A DNA stretch of 64,000 nt, from assembly GCF_015841355.1 (NCBI RefSeq), contig NZ_CP064908.1, positions 62,001 through 126,000 of the forward strand, read 5' to 3'. The notes beneath the pieces are model-generated. The model searched no databases and was not told where the DNA came from. It saw nothing but the letters and a program-made list of their open reading frames with translations. The DNA comes from Synechococcus sp. CBW1107. Lineage in GTDB: Bacteria > Cyanobacteriota > Cyanobacteriia > PCC-6307 > Cyanobiaceae. The stretch's first letter is position 1, and each line of letters begins with the position of its first letter. The position numbers and the translations under genes are program-made. This document shows positions 1 through 7,823 of this stretch, piece by piece.

Positions 1-317
1 AGCGCTTCCCCAAGGCCGCTGCGCTGATGCATGAGGCCAAGGAGGACGTGCTGGCGTTCCGCCACTTCCCCAAGGACCACTGGCGCAAGATCTGGAGCAC
101 CAACCTGCTCGAGCGGGTCAACGAGGAAATCAAACGCCGCACCAGGGTCGTCGGCATCTTCCCCAACGACGCGTCGATCACCCGCCTGGTGGGCGCGGTA
201 CTGCTGGAGCAGCACGAGCACTGGCAGCTGGAGGGCCGGCGCATGTTCTCAGCCGAGAGCATGGCGACCATCCCGGAGCTGGATGCCATCCCTGCTCTCC
301 AGGCCCTCAGCACCTGA
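1..317 (+). CDS. IS256-family transposase, C-terminal part (cut by window edge)
   Basis: The frame is open from base 3, so the gene enters from outside the window, and it stops at TGA 315-317. The visible ~104 residues are the C-terminus of a Mutator/IS256-type DDE transposase: the stretch HWRKIWSTNLLERVNEEIKR is the family signature that usually contains the last acidic catalytic residue, followed by VVGIFPNDASITRLVGAVLL. It is clearly related to, but different from, the two complete IS256 transposases at 19.8-21.1 kb and 56.3-57.6 kb (for example NLLERVNEE here against NPLERLNKE there), so it belongs to another element. Whether the upstream part is intact cannot be seen. Confidence 0.85.
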   Translation, partial: RFPKAAALMHEAKEDVLAFRHFPKDHWRKIWSTNLLERVNEEIKRRTRVVGIFPNDASITRLVGAVLLEQHEHWQLEGRRMFSAESMATIPELDAIPALQALST

Positions 318-523
318 GAGAGGCAGGACGCAGGCCCCAGGTGATCGAGGCTGCAGCGCCCCCAGAGGGCGCAGCGGCCTTGATCGCAGCCCGGGGGCCG
401 GCCGCTGCCACCTCCAGGCCGCAGAAGTCACTCCAACTCACAACACATCCGCAAGCTGACGAAAGACTTGACAAGTCATTCGTCCTGATTCATCGTGATT
501 GAACGAGGCGCATCTGCACCTCC

Positions 524-544
524 GGAATGACAGCCCGTCATTCC
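524..544. repeat. 8-bp inverted repeat between the IS256 fragment and the fur-like remnant
   Basis: GGAATGAC (524-531) and GTCATTCC (537-544) form a perfect 8-bp stem with a 5-base loop, just beyond the stop of the truncated Fur-family gene. No T-run follows on either strand, so it is not a clear intrinsic terminator. It may be an end of the IS remnant or a scar. The whole 318-551 stretch holds no convincing gene. Confidence 0.4.
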
Positions 545-551
545 ACCCTGT

Positions 552-863
552 TCACCCTCTGACTAGGGCATTCGGGCCTCGGGTTTTACACCACGCAAAG
601 GGACGCGGCCTGAGGTGGTGGGTGTCCCGCTCCCGGGGGGCATAGAGGGCCTCGCCGCTGGGGAGGTGGCGGCAGCGGGCCAGTCCCAGGCGCTGGAGCT
701 GGCGCAGGTGCCGGTAGACCGTGGCCAGCCCGATCGGCTGGCCGTTGAGACGCAGGCGCTGATGCAGGTCCTGCCCGGAGAGCTCCTCGGGGCTCTCGCG
801 CAACATCGCCAGGACGCTCACCTGTTTGGCGTTGAGTTGCTGGGTGGCCGCCTCGGAATCCAT
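552..863 (-). pseudogene. Fur/Zur-family regulator, truncated after the winged helix
   Basis: Residues 1-80 look like the N-terminal winged-helix domain of a Fur-family metalloregulator: LNAKQVSVLAMLRESPEELS, then LHQRLRLNGQPIGLATVYRH, where GLATVYRHL is the DNA-recognition helix. After RDTHH, where Fur proteins normally continue into the metal-binding dimerisation domain with CxxC motifs, the frame gives about 18 unrelated residues and stops. At 103 aa it is short for the family (about 135-150). An IS256-family fragment lies 3' of the break, so loss by IS-associated deletion is likely. It starts back to back with a ZnuB-like permease, so the ancestral protein was probably Zur; that is inference. 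Confidence 0.7.
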
Positions 864-934
864 CGGTGTCTGTTCGGGCCCCTGGCCGGGATCTTATGCA
901 GACCGGCCCCGTTCTTTCGCCCAGTGGCAGCCCG

Positions 935-1738
935 ATGAGCGCGAGCTGGTGGATACTGCCACTGGCCCTGGCCTTGCTCAGCGGCCTGCTCTGCCCCCTG
1001 GCGGGCACCCTTCTGCTGGTGCAGGGGCGACTGTTCCAGGCCAACCTCATCTCCCATGCGGTGCTGCCCGGTCTGGCGGTGGCGCTGGCGCTGGGCCTCG
1101 ATCCAGGTCTGGGTGGTGTGGTGAGCGGGGTGGCTGGCGCCCTGCTGGCGGAGCGGTTCAGCCGGCCCGCCAGCTCCGGCGGCCGTGGCGATGAGGCGGT
1201 GCTGAACACGGTGCTGGCCGGATTTCTGGGTCTTGGGGTGCTGCTGATTCCGCTGCTGCGCATCCGGGTGAACCTCGAAGCCGTGCTCTTCGGTGATCTG
1301 CTCGCGGCTGGACTACCGGATCTGCTGCGCACCGGCCTGTCGCTGTTGGCGGTGCTGGTGCTGCTGGCGTTCCGCTACCGCCAGCTGGTGTTTCTCGGTG
1401 TGGACCCTCTGGGGGCAGCCAGCTCCGGGCTGGCGGTGGGACGCCTGCGCCTGCTGCTCACCCTTGTGACCGCCCTGACGGTGGTGAGCGCGATGACAGC
1501 CGTGGGGGTGGTTCTGGTGATTGCTTTGATGGGGGCGCCGGCTCTGCTGGCCCTGGAGGGGGCGATCAGCCTGCGCCAGGCTCTGCTGCGGGGGGCGCTG
1601 ATCGGTTCCTTGCTGGCCGGCAGTGGCTTTCTGCTGGCGATCCAGCCAGCCATCAACCTGCCTCCCGGGCCCCTGATCGGCGTGCTGAGCCTGCTGCTGC
1701 TGCCCCTGGTGCTGCACCGCCGAGGGTCAGCCCGGTGA
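935..1738 (+). CDS. ZnuB-like metal ABC transporter permease
   Basis: A 267-residue integral membrane protein with about eight hydrophobic segments, of the ABC-3 family (ZnuB/MntB) that imports Zn2+ or Mn2+ across the inner membrane. Typical signatures are LVQGRLFQANLISHAVLPGL near the N-terminus, GVDPLGA in the middle and VGVVLVIALMGAPALLAL in the C-terminal half. The ATG at 935 (MSASWWILPL) is preferred to the in-frame start at 866, which would abut the divergent fur-like start and add a polar leader. Its ATPase and binding-protein partners are not in the window. No convincing Zur box (TGATAAT-type palindrome) is visible in the intergenic DNA. The 3' end overlaps the convergent gene by 12 bp. 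Confidence 0.85.
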   Translation: MSASWWILPLALALLSGLLCPLAGTLLLVQGRLFQANLISHAVLPGLAVALALGLDPGLGGVVSGVAGALLAERFSRPASSGGRGDEAVLNTVLAGFLGLGVLLIPLLRIRVNLEAVLFGDLLAAGLPDLLRTGLSLLAVLVLLAFRYRQLVFLGVDPLGAASSGLAVGRLRLLLTLVTALTVVSAMTAVGVVLVIALMGAPALLALEGAISLRQALLRGALIGSLLAGSGFLLAIQPAINLPPGPLIGVLSLLLLPLVLHRRGSAR

Positions 1739-3109
1739 GAGCCAGCTCACCTGTCGCACCGGACCCTTGAGAAGGGTCAGCTCCAGGCTGGTGGCATCGA
1801 TCAGGGCAGCCTGGGGTTCCGCTCGGGAGGTGCCCGGCGCCGGTTTTGAGCTTTGCAGGGGTCGCAGGGCCAGCAGCAAGCGGTCGGTGGTGGGGTCGTA
1901 GCTCAGGCCGGTGCCCGGCTCCAGTTCCCAGCCCTCCAGGCGTTGCCGCCGTTCGCCGCCCCCGCGGCGGAGGGCGAGGATGGTTAGCTCGGGCCGCTCG
2001 ATTCCATCGAGCAGCAGGGCCCAGACCCGCTCGCCTCCCCTGGAGCAGGCACTGGCCAGCAGAGCCTCCGGCCCCAGCCAGAGGGTTCTGGGCGCCTGGG
2101 CCGGCTCCACCAGCTCCAGGGAGCGGCGGAAGTCGGGCCAGTGGCGGCTGAGCAGGGCCCGGCCCGCGACGGGGCAGAAACTGCTGAGATCGCGGCTGCC
2201 CGGCAGCAGTTGGCGGCGCTCCGGACGTGGGGGAAGGGTCCTCAGCGCCAGGCCATCGGCCTCGGGCACCACCAGCGCTCCCCCCTGGGGCACCAGGGCA
2301 ATCGGCCCGCGGGGGTCCAGCTCCAGACGGCGACGGCTGCCGTTGCGCTCCCACAGCACCACCTCCTCCTGCGGGGGCTCAGGCCCCTGGGCCTGGGCGG
2401 CCGCCTGCACCAGCAGATCGCCGCTGGCGTTGCTGCTCAAATTGGCGAACACAAAGCTCTCGGAACTGAAGGCTTCCAGGGCCCCAACCTGGGCTGGAGC
2501 CAGTTCGCTGGAGCGTGGGGCCAGGTGCCGGCGCTTCAGTTCGAGCTTCCAGACCCGATGGCCCCCCTGCAGGTCGCGGCTGACGACTCCAAGACCCGAG
2601 CCATCGCCGAGGGCCACGGTCTGGGGGATGGAGGGCCATACGGGAGTCAGGGGCCTCCAGGCCCCCCCGGCTGTGCGAAGTCGCACCTGCTCGCCTCCGG
2701 GCACGGGCACCACGGCCAGCAGATCGGGGCGGGGATCCCAGAACCAGCGCTGGGGGGGAAGGGACAGCCCCCGCTGGTCGCGCCCCTCCAGCCGCAACTG
2801 CAGGGGTTCTTCAATGCGGGTCCCGACGGCGGGCAGCAGCAGCAGCGGATTGCCCTCCCCCTGGATGCTGAAGGGCAGGGGCGGTTGCAGCTGGCTGCTC
2901 GTGGCCACGCTGGGAGCCCGCATCGGCCGACTGAAGCGCAAGCTCAGAGCCGCCGGTCCGGAGCTGGCGCTGGCCTGGCGCAGCTCCAGCAGGCGTGGGG
3001 GCCGGTGCCAGAGCAGTTGCTGCTGCAGCAGAGCCACGGCCACAGCGACGATCAGCATCACTCTCAGGCGCTTCTGCCGGCGCCACCAGTGCAGTGGAGA
3101 CACCCTCAT
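1727..3109 (-). CDS. Hypothetical membrane-anchored protein (last gene of the zinc-type operon)
   Basis: I do not recognise a family. With the start at 3109 (MRVSPLHWWRRQKRLRVMLI) it has 460 residues: a basic N-terminus, one hydrophobic segment (about residues 14-30) and a long extracytoplasmic part. The repeated short beta-like stretches, such as GSGLGVVSRDLQGGHRVWKL, suggest a beta-propeller-like or WD/PQQ-type fold; this is a guess from appearance. The start overlaps the stop of the upstream DUF1980 gene (ATGA at 3106-3109), so it is translationally coupled to it. The frame stays open up to 3223, but the coupled start is the better one. It converges on the ZnuB-like gene with a 12-bp overlap. 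Confidence 0.7.
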   Translation of the reverse strand: MRVSPLHWWRRQKRLRVMLIVAVAVALLQQQLLWHRPPRLLELRQASASSGPAALSLRFSRPMRAPSVATSSQLQPPLPFSIQGEGNPLLLLPAVGTRIEEPLQLRLEGRDQRGLSLPPQRWFWDPRPDLLAVVPVPGGEQVRLRTAGGAWRPLTPVWPSIPQTVALGDGSGLGVVSRDLQGGHRVWKLELKRRHLAPRSSELAPAQVGALEAFSSESFVFANLSSNASGDLLVQAAAQAQGPEPPQEEVVLWERNGSRRRLELDPRGPIALVPQGGALVVPEADGLALRTLPPRPERRQLLPGSRDLSSFCPVAGRALLSRHWPDFRRSLELVEPAQAPRTLWLGPEALLASACSRGGERVWALLLDGIERPELTILALRRGGGERRQRLEGWELEPGTGLSYDPTTDRLLLALRPLQSSKPAPGTSRAEPQAALIDATSLELTLLKGPVRQVSWLSPG

Positions 3110-3801
3110 GGCTCCAGCGGTTGGCGGGGCCTGGGGATCGGCTCCACCCGCCGGGCTTCCACCACGCTGCGTTGGCGGCCTCCCACCGATTCGCTCACCA
3201 TCACCCCCTCCAGGCGCAGCCACTGGTCAGCCCGGGGGCTGGGCTGACCGGCGGGCCAGCGCACCGGCAGCCCCACCGGCACGGCATCCACCAGGCAACA
3301 GCGCACCAGCAGACGGGCGAGGTGAGGGTCCTCACCGGGCACCGGCAGCACAAAGCCGCTGATCCGCACCGCATCTCCGGCGTAGAGATCCGGATCCGGA
3401 TCGCTGCGCAGCAGGCGCACCCAGTCGGTGAGGCTGCGCTGGGCGGGGGGGAGCACGAAGCTCAGGCCGGGCTCCTCCAGCAGGTTGGCCTGGCGGTTGG
3501 CGGCCAGACCGGAGAAGGAGGGGCGGGGGGGCAGGACCATCACCGCCAGTGCCGCACCGATGCTCAGCAGAGAAGTCATGCGCCCGCTCCTGCGGCTGTC
3601 GTTCCGCCAGCGGCCGCTCATCTCCACCGCGGCCAGCAGCAGCAGCAGGATCCCGCTGCCCCAGACGAGTGGATGAAAGACCGACCTCAGGAGCAGATCG
3701 AGGCGTCCGCTCAGGGCGCTCTGCAGCAGCGCGAGGCCCCAAAGGCCCAGAGCCAGGGCCTTGAGCCGTTGATGGCTCAGAGCAGGACCAGATTGACCCA
3801 T
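3106..3801 (-). CDS. TIGR03943/DUF1980 (COG3689, YcgQ-like) protein
   Basis: 231 residues from the ATG at 3801 (MGQSGPALSHQRLKALALGL). Two hydrophobic segments fill the first ~60 residues, another follows at MTSLLSIGAALAVMVL, and the C-terminal half carries the family features DPDLYAGDAVRISGFVLP, LVRCCLVDAVPVGLPV and DQWLRLEGVM. This is the partner of COG0701 permeases, the YcgQ-YcgR type pair. In many bacteria these pairs are Zur-regulated or linked to zinc genes, and a ZnuB-like gene and a Fur relic lie next door. The paired cysteines in VRCCLVDA are a plausible metal site. It overlaps the permease gene by 25 bp and the downstream gene by 4 bp. The open frame extends upstream to 4110, but only as a shadow of the permease. 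Confidence 0.85.
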   Translation of the reverse strand: MGQSGPALSHQRLKALALGLWGLALLQSALSGRLDLLLRSVFHPLVWGSGILLLLLAAVEMSGRWRNDSRRSGRMTSLLSIGAALAVMVLPPRPSFSGLAANRQANLLEEPGLSFVLPPAQRSLTDWVRLLRSDPDPDLYAGDAVRISGFVLPVPGEDPHLARLLVRCCLVDAVPVGLPVRWPAGQPSPRADQWLRLEGVMVSESVGGRQRSVVEARRVEPIPRPRQPLEP

Positions 3802-4772
3802 TGACCGATCAGCAAGACCACCAGGGACGCCGCCCCGGCCGTGAGCAGGATGGCGCGCGGCCGCAGCAGGATGCCGAACAGACCCACCAGCTTGAGGTCC
3901 ATCACCGGCCCCAGCAGCAGGAAGGCCAGCACCGCCCCGGGGGTGACCTGAGCCGCAAATCCCAGGGCCAGAAAGGCATCCACGCTGGAGCACACGGACA
4001 CCACCAGGCTGAGCAGCATCAGGCTCAGGATCGAGAGGGTGGGGGCGCCCCCCACCGCGATCAGCCACTGGCGGGGCACGAGGGTCTGAACCAGGGCGGC
4101 GATGGCACAACCCATCACCAACAGCAGGGCCAGCTCCAGAAACTCGCTGCCGCCGTGGGAGAGCACCTGGCCGAGGGGGGGGCGGCGGCTCGATCCCAGC
4201 ACGGCTGGTGTGGAGCCGCTGGCCGGAGCACCGATCAGGCCACTGCGCCGCTCCAGCAGGGTCACCTCCCCGAGGGGCTGACTCAGACGCCGCTCCTCCA
4301 GCAGGGCTGGCTGCAACAGCTGACTTTCAGGCAGGAACCGCAGCAGCGTGGCCAGAGTCACGGCGATCAGCACGGCCCCCAGGGGCCGTGCTGCCAGGAG
4401 CCAGGGCTGATCAGGAAAGGCGGCCCAGGTGCTGGCCAGCACGATCGGATTGAGCACCGGAGCCGCGAACAGAAACCCCAGGGCGGTGGCGATCGGTGCC
4501 CCTTTCACCAGGAGATGCCGCGCCATGGGCACGTTGCCGCATTCGCAGGCGGGCAGGGCAAAGCCCAGGGCCGCGCCGCTCAGGGGGCCCAGCAGCGGGT
4601 GGGCTGGCAGGGCCCGCACCCACTGCCCTCCGGGGCTGATCCAGCGGGCCAGACTGGAGAGAGCCACCCCGATCAGCAGAAAGGGCATCGCCTCCACCAG
4701 CAAGGCCTGGAACAGCGCCCAGGTGGTGGCCAGCCGCTCCACACCCGTCACGGCCTCTCCAGGTCGAACCAC
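3777..4772 (-). CDS. COG0701 (DUF318/YraQ/ArsP_1-type) permease
   Basis: A 331-residue permease with eight to ten membrane segments in two homologous halves. The first half holds FLLIGVALSSLARWI and the motif LPACECGNVPMARHLLVKGA; the second holds VVSVCSSVDAFLALGFA and LGPVMDLKLVGL. The CxCGN and CSSxD motifs are hallmarks of this family, which is proposed to move metal, metalloid or redox ligands across the inner membrane. It is overlapped by the QueD-like gene upstream (25 bp) and the DUF1980 gene downstream (25 bp), forming a tight operon. With its DUF1980 partner it matches the YcgR/YcgQ pair. The substrate is unknown; zinc is inferred from neighbours only. Confidence 0.87.
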   Translation of the reverse strand: MVRPGEAVTGVERLATTWALFQALLVEAMPFLLIGVALSSLARWISPGGQWVRALPAHPLLGPLSGAALGFALPACECGNVPMARHLLVKGAPIATALGFLFAAPVLNPIVLASTWAAFPDQPWLLAARPLGAVLIAVTLATLLRFLPESQLLQPALLEERRLSQPLGEVTLLERRSGLIGAPASGSTPAVLGSSRRPPLGQVLSHGGSEFLELALLLVMGCAIAALVQTLVPRQWLIAVGGAPTLSILSLMLLSLVVSVCSSVDAFLALGFAAQVTPGAVLAFLLLGPVMDLKLVGLFGILLRPRAILLTAGAASLVVLLIGQWVNLVLL

Positions 4773-5215
4773 GCAGGGGATGCCTCATAGCAGGCGGCGT
4801 TGCGTTCGTTCTCGCGCGCCTCCACCTTCCAGCAGCAGCTGCGGCCGTCGTCGCGGGCCTGCAGGAGCTCGTTGGCCCAGCACCAGACCAGCTCGGCGCT
4901 GCTCTCCATCCCGACGTTGGCCATCACGCGCAGGTCGAGGGCCCCCAGATCGTGCAGCGAGCGCCAGTGCTCCAGCAACGGGTCATCGGCATTCACCAGA
5001 AAGGTGTGGTCGAACTGCCCTGCCAGCCGGACCTCCAGCTCCTTGAGGCCCGAGAAATCCACCACGAAGCCGTTGGCATCGAGCTGACGGGCGCGGAACC
5101 AGCAGGTGAAGCTGCGGCTGTAGCCATGCACGTAGCGGCAGTGTCCCGGGTGCCTCCACTGGCGGTGGCAGCAGGGATACCCGCTGAACTGTTTCGAGCA
5201 GGTGAACAGGGCCAT
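4748..5215 (-). CDS. 6-pyruvoyl-tetrahydropterin synthase / QueD-like protein
   Basis: 155 residues from ATG 5215 ([20 protein letters not shown]). The zinc-ligand histidines are visible in [20 protein letters not shown], followed by the beta strand [20 protein letters not shown]. Later motifs are [16 protein letters not shown] and [19 protein letters not shown]; the Glu in MESSAE is the pterin-binding Glu of the T-fold. The family converts 7,8-dihydroneopterin triphosphate for queuosine or pterin synthesis, and paralogues occur in zinc-limitation regulons. It is the first gene of the four-gene overlapping operon, and its upstream region is shared with divergent hisIE. The longer open frame to 5269 would run into hisIE. 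Confidence 0.85.
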   Translation of the reverse strand: MALFTCSKQFSGYPCCHRQWRHPGHCRYVHGYSRSFTCWFRARQLDANGFVVDFSGLKELEVRLAGQFDHTFLVNADDPLLEHWRSLHDLGALDLRVMANVGMESSAELVWCWANELLQARDDGRSCCWKVEARENERNAACYEASPAWFDLERP

Positions 5216-5256
5216 CGCCGGGATGGGAGAGGATCTCAGCAGCCGGACTCCCCTCC

Positions 5257-5955
5257 TTGGAGGCATCATTTCAGCCCCGCAGCCCGATCGGGGCCGATCC
5301 AGTCCCCTGGTTGGATCAGCTGCGCTTCGATGCGGCCGGCCTGATCCCCGCCATCGCCCAGGACTGGCTCGATGGGGCGGTGCTCATGCTGGCCTGGATG
5401 AACCTGGAGTCGATCCAGCGGACCCTGGCCACGGGCGAGGTTCACTACTGGAGCCGTTCCAGGTCCGAGCTGTGGCACAAGGGAGCCACCAGTGGTCATC
5501 TGCAGCGGCTGAAGGGCCTCCGCTACGACTGCGACAGCGACGTGCTGCTGCTGACGGTGGAGCAGGTGGGCGATGTGGCCTGCCACACGGGCACGCGCAG
5601 TTGCTTCTTCACGGCTGTTCCGCCTCAGGCGGTCGGCACGCCGGAGTCGGCCGACCCTCCGGCGGATGCCTGCACCGAGCTCGCCAGGCAGATCAGGGAT
5701 CGCCGGGATCACCCCGTCGATGGGAGCTACACCAACCGTCTGCTGGAGGGGGGGGACAACCGCATCCTCAAGAAGATCGGTGAGGAGAGTGCCGAGTTCG
5801 TGATGGCCTGCAAGGACGACGAGGCCGATGGCATCGCCGGTGAAGCGGCCGATCTGATTTTTCACATCCAGGTGGCCCTGGCCCGGCACGGGGTCGAGTG
5901 GCGGCGGGTGCTGGAGGTGCTCGCCGCCCGCCGTGGCGCTCCGCGCCGGAGTTGA
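5257..5955 (+). CDS. hisIE: Bifunctional phosphoribosyl-AMP cyclohydrolase / phosphoribosyl-ATP pyrophosphatase
   Basis: 232 residues that carry out the second and third steps of histidine synthesis in the cytoplasm. The N-terminal HisI domain (about 15-125) has [20 protein letters not shown], the metal-binding DCDSD and [10 protein letters not shown]; the C-terminal HisE domain (about 140-225) has [34 protein letters not shown] and EAADLIFHI. The order and length are normal for cyanobacterial HisIE. ATG 5257 lies 42 bp from the divergent QueD-like start. The 3' end overlaps the next reading frame by 23 bp if that gene starts at 5933. Confidence 0.96.
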   Translation: MEASFQPRSPIGADPVPWLDQLRFDAAGLIPAIAQDWLDGAVLMLAWMNLESIQRTLATGEVHYWSRSRSELWHKGATSGHLQRLKGLRYDCDSDVLLLTVEQVGDVACHTGTRSCFFTAVPPQAVGTPESADPPADACTELARQIRDRRDHPVDGSYTNRLLEGGDNRILKKIGEESAEFVMACKDDEADGIAGEAADLIFHIQVALARHGVEWRRVLEVLAARRGAPRRS

Positions 5956-6349
5956 AGCCGCGAATAGGGTCGGAGCACTTGCGCCCAGCCCCTTGGTTCC
6001 CACGCCCCAGGACCCCTCCGCCAACTGCGGAGGCCGACCGCCGCTCGTGGCCACTGGCGTCGCCCCCCTGGGGATCATCTCGATCGGGATCGTTCCCATG
6101 GGGGTGGTGGCCATCGGCGTGGTGCCGATGGGGGTGATCAGCCTCGGGGCTGTCTCGATGGGACTGGTGTCGGCGGCGGTGGTGAACATGGGGGTGCTCA
6201 CCGCTGGGGTCACCACCATGGGTGTGTGGTGGGCCGGACTCGAAGGTCATGGACTGGTGCGGCTGAACGCACCGGCGACCCCGCCTGTGGCCCTGCCGGT
6301 GGATCCGGCCAGGGATCCCGGTCATCAACACCATCAGCACACGCCCTAG
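5933..6349 (+). CDS. Hypothetical protein with period-5 glycine repeats
   Basis: 138 residues, unrecognised family. From about residue 42 to 104 the sequence repeats every five residues with a glycine at the end of each unit: [31 protein letters not shown], and so on through VNMG and VTTMG to VWWAG, about twelve units, mostly V/I/L/M at the other positions. The regular spacing resembles the five-residue coil of pentapeptide-repeat right-handed helices, but with a hydrophobic face, so a membrane-buried or surface-packed solenoid is possible (inference). The tail is proline- and histidine-rich (GHQHHQHTP). The start is uncertain: ATG 5933 overlaps hisIE, and an internal GTG at 6049 would give just the repeat part. 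Confidence 0.7.
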   Translation: MALRAGVEAANRVGALAPSPLVPTPQDPSANCGGRPPLVATGVAPLGIISIGIVPMGVVAIGVVPMGVISLGAVSMGLVSAAVVNMGVLTAGVTTMGVWWAGLEGHGLVRLNAPATPPVALPVDPARDPGHQHHQHTP

Positions 6350-7095
6350 GGCGGCAGTCCGAAACGGCTTGGTTGTCGGTACAGCCAGCGCACGGTGGCC
6401 CGATCGCGAGCGCTGAGGCTGAGTACCGGCTTGGCGCCGGGTACGGCCGCCATCGCATCGGTGGGCTCATCGCTGTGGCCCCAGAGCCCGATGGCGTGGC
6501 CCAGCTCATGCAGCGCGGTGGCCTGAAGGGCGTCCAGTCGCTGATCGGGGCTGAGCAGCACCTCCACACGGGGTTCCAGGCGCCAGGTCCCCTGGCGCTG
6601 CACCTCCAGCAGCTCCAGCAGGGCCCGGCCATGGCTGGCCCGACGTCGGCCCTGGGCGTCCAGGAGCGGCGGCCGCCGCCGCTGGATCAGGATCTGGGCC
6701 CTGGAGGGATCACTGACCCTCACCAGGGTGAGTTCCGAGGCCCAGCTGGTCAGAGCAGCGTTGACGCCCTGCTGCCAGCGCTGCTCGAATCGGGAGCCGG
6801 GCCCCTCTTCCCCGAGGGGCTGCACCCAGACACACCAGCGATCGAGCCGTGGCCAGCCCAGCGGTGTGGCCTCCAGGACGTGCCGGTAGTCGTGGGCTCC
6901 GGGCTCCCCGGCTGCTGCTGGGCTCGGGGTGGAAGCCTCGACCTCTGCCGTAGGGGGAGCGGGTCGGGCAGGACGGCTGGCGTCGGCAACGGGGCAGCTC
7001 TCCTCTCCTGCTGCAACCGGTGCGACCAGAATCAGGACGCTCAGGACAAGGGTGGCCCGACCTCGACCATGCCGTGACAGAAGGAAGCGGGGCAC
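6346..7095 (-). CDS. Secreted matrixin-like zinc metalloprotease
   Basis: 249 residues. A signal peptide (basic start, hydrophobic 14-29, cut near AAG) and a low-complexity Pro/Ala linker precede a catalytic domain from about residue 70. The zinc site is HELGHAIGLWGHSD: His196, Glu197 and His200, with His207 as the likely third ligand, followed by TDAM (Met215), which fits the metzincin Met-turn. The spacing is one residue longer than the classical HExxHxxGxxH because of the extra Trp; this LWGHS variant is, as far as I recall, common in cyanobacterial matrixin-like proteins. It probably acts in the periplasm or outside the cell. The stop overlaps the convergent repeat-protein gene by 4 bp. 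Confidence 0.85.
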   Translation of the reverse strand: MPRFLLSRHGRGRATLVLSVLILVAPVAAGEESCPVADASRPARPAPPTAEVEASTPSPAAAGEPGAHDYRHVLEATPLGWPRLDRWCVWVQPLGEEGPGSRFEQRWQQGVNAALTSWASELTLVRVSDPSRAQILIQRRRPPLLDAQGRRRASHGRALLELLEVQRQGTWRLEPRVEVLLSPDQRLDALQATALHELGHAIGLWGHSDEPTDAMAAVPGAKPVLSLSARDRATVRWLYRQPSRFGLPP

Positions 7096-7104
7096 TGAGC
7101 GCCC

Positions 7105-7611
7105 TCAGCCCGGCAGACCCACACCGCGGGCCATCAGGGTGGCCAGCAGGGGGATGGTGGCGAAACCCACCAGCTCGATGTTGAGAATCCATGCCAGCCG
7201 GGTGGCCAGCCCCTGGCTCACCTTGGGCAGCTCGCCCTTGCGCAGGGGCAGGGCCCAGAGGATGTAGGTGACTGTGGGGTAGAGCGAGAGGGCTCCCACA
7301 CTGAGATACATCCCCACCTTCCACCAGAACAGTGGATTCTCGGTGTAGAAGCTGCTGCCCTGGCCGTAGTGCAGCACCCGCAGGATCCCGCTGAGGAGCA
7401 CCAGCAGGGCGGCGATCCCGTAGACGATGTCAGTGATCACCATGGTGATGGCCACCGAGCGATCGGGATCCGGCCGGATCAGACGGCGTTCCAGCACCAG
7501 GGCTCCGAAGCAGACCATGAAGCTGAGGTAGTGGACATAGGCCACGGCCGCACTGGGCAGCACGCCGGTGGGCAGCACCAGGGCGGCGGGCAGATGAACC
7601 AGGGCAGTCAT
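7105..7611 (-). CDS. DUF2214-family membrane protein
   Basis: 168 residues from the internal ATG at 7611 (MTALVHLPAALVLPTG), with four membrane segments. Recognisable family features are AYVHYLSFMVCFGALVLERR, DIVYGIAALLVLLSGILRVL and NPLFWWKVGMYLSVGALSLYP. Function is unknown; histidines in the helices recall small haem or cofactor-binding membrane proteins, but this is not established. The frame extends to 7743, adding 44 polar residues; I prefer the shorter form because family members start close to the first helix. It lies 9 bp downstream of the metalloprotease start and is transcribed in the same direction. Confidence 0.8.
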   Translation of the reverse strand: MTALVHLPAALVLPTGVLPSAAVAYVHYLSFMVCFGALVLERRLIRPDPDRSVAITMVITDIVYGIAALLVLLSGILRVLHYGQGSSFYTENPLFWWKVGMYLSVGALSLYPTVTYILWALPLRKGELPKVSQGLATRLAWILNIELVGFATIPLLATLMARGVGLPG

Positions 7612-7823
7612 GGCCAGGGCCGTGATCGATCGGGGCCATGACGGTAGCGACCCGGGGGCGGCACTGAGACGCCAGTGCAGACGATCGTCCCGGAGCTCTG
7701 TCCTGCAAACCACATTCGAAATTAATTCCGAATACCGAAGCAAGTTGGAAGTTGGAAGCCTTTCAGGTGATTTTGGTTCAATTGAATTTCCGCTCTAGAT
7801 TCAACAAAGCTTCGAGGTGAGTC

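Noticed and set aside
31-459. Long second-frame ORFs over many genes (e.g. 31-459, 586-1332, 1911-3362, 40755-42032)
   Set aside because: High-G+C shadow frames: low-complexity Pro/Ala/Arg/Gln-rich translations opposite or offset to clear genes.
935-1738. Zur box in the fur-permease intergenic DNA
   Set aside because: No TGATAAT-type palindrome is present between 863 and 935.
5933-6349. DNA tandem repeat or CRISPR-like array in the glycine-repeat gene
   Set aside because: The five-residue period is at protein level with varied codons; there are no spacers or conserved DNA repeats.
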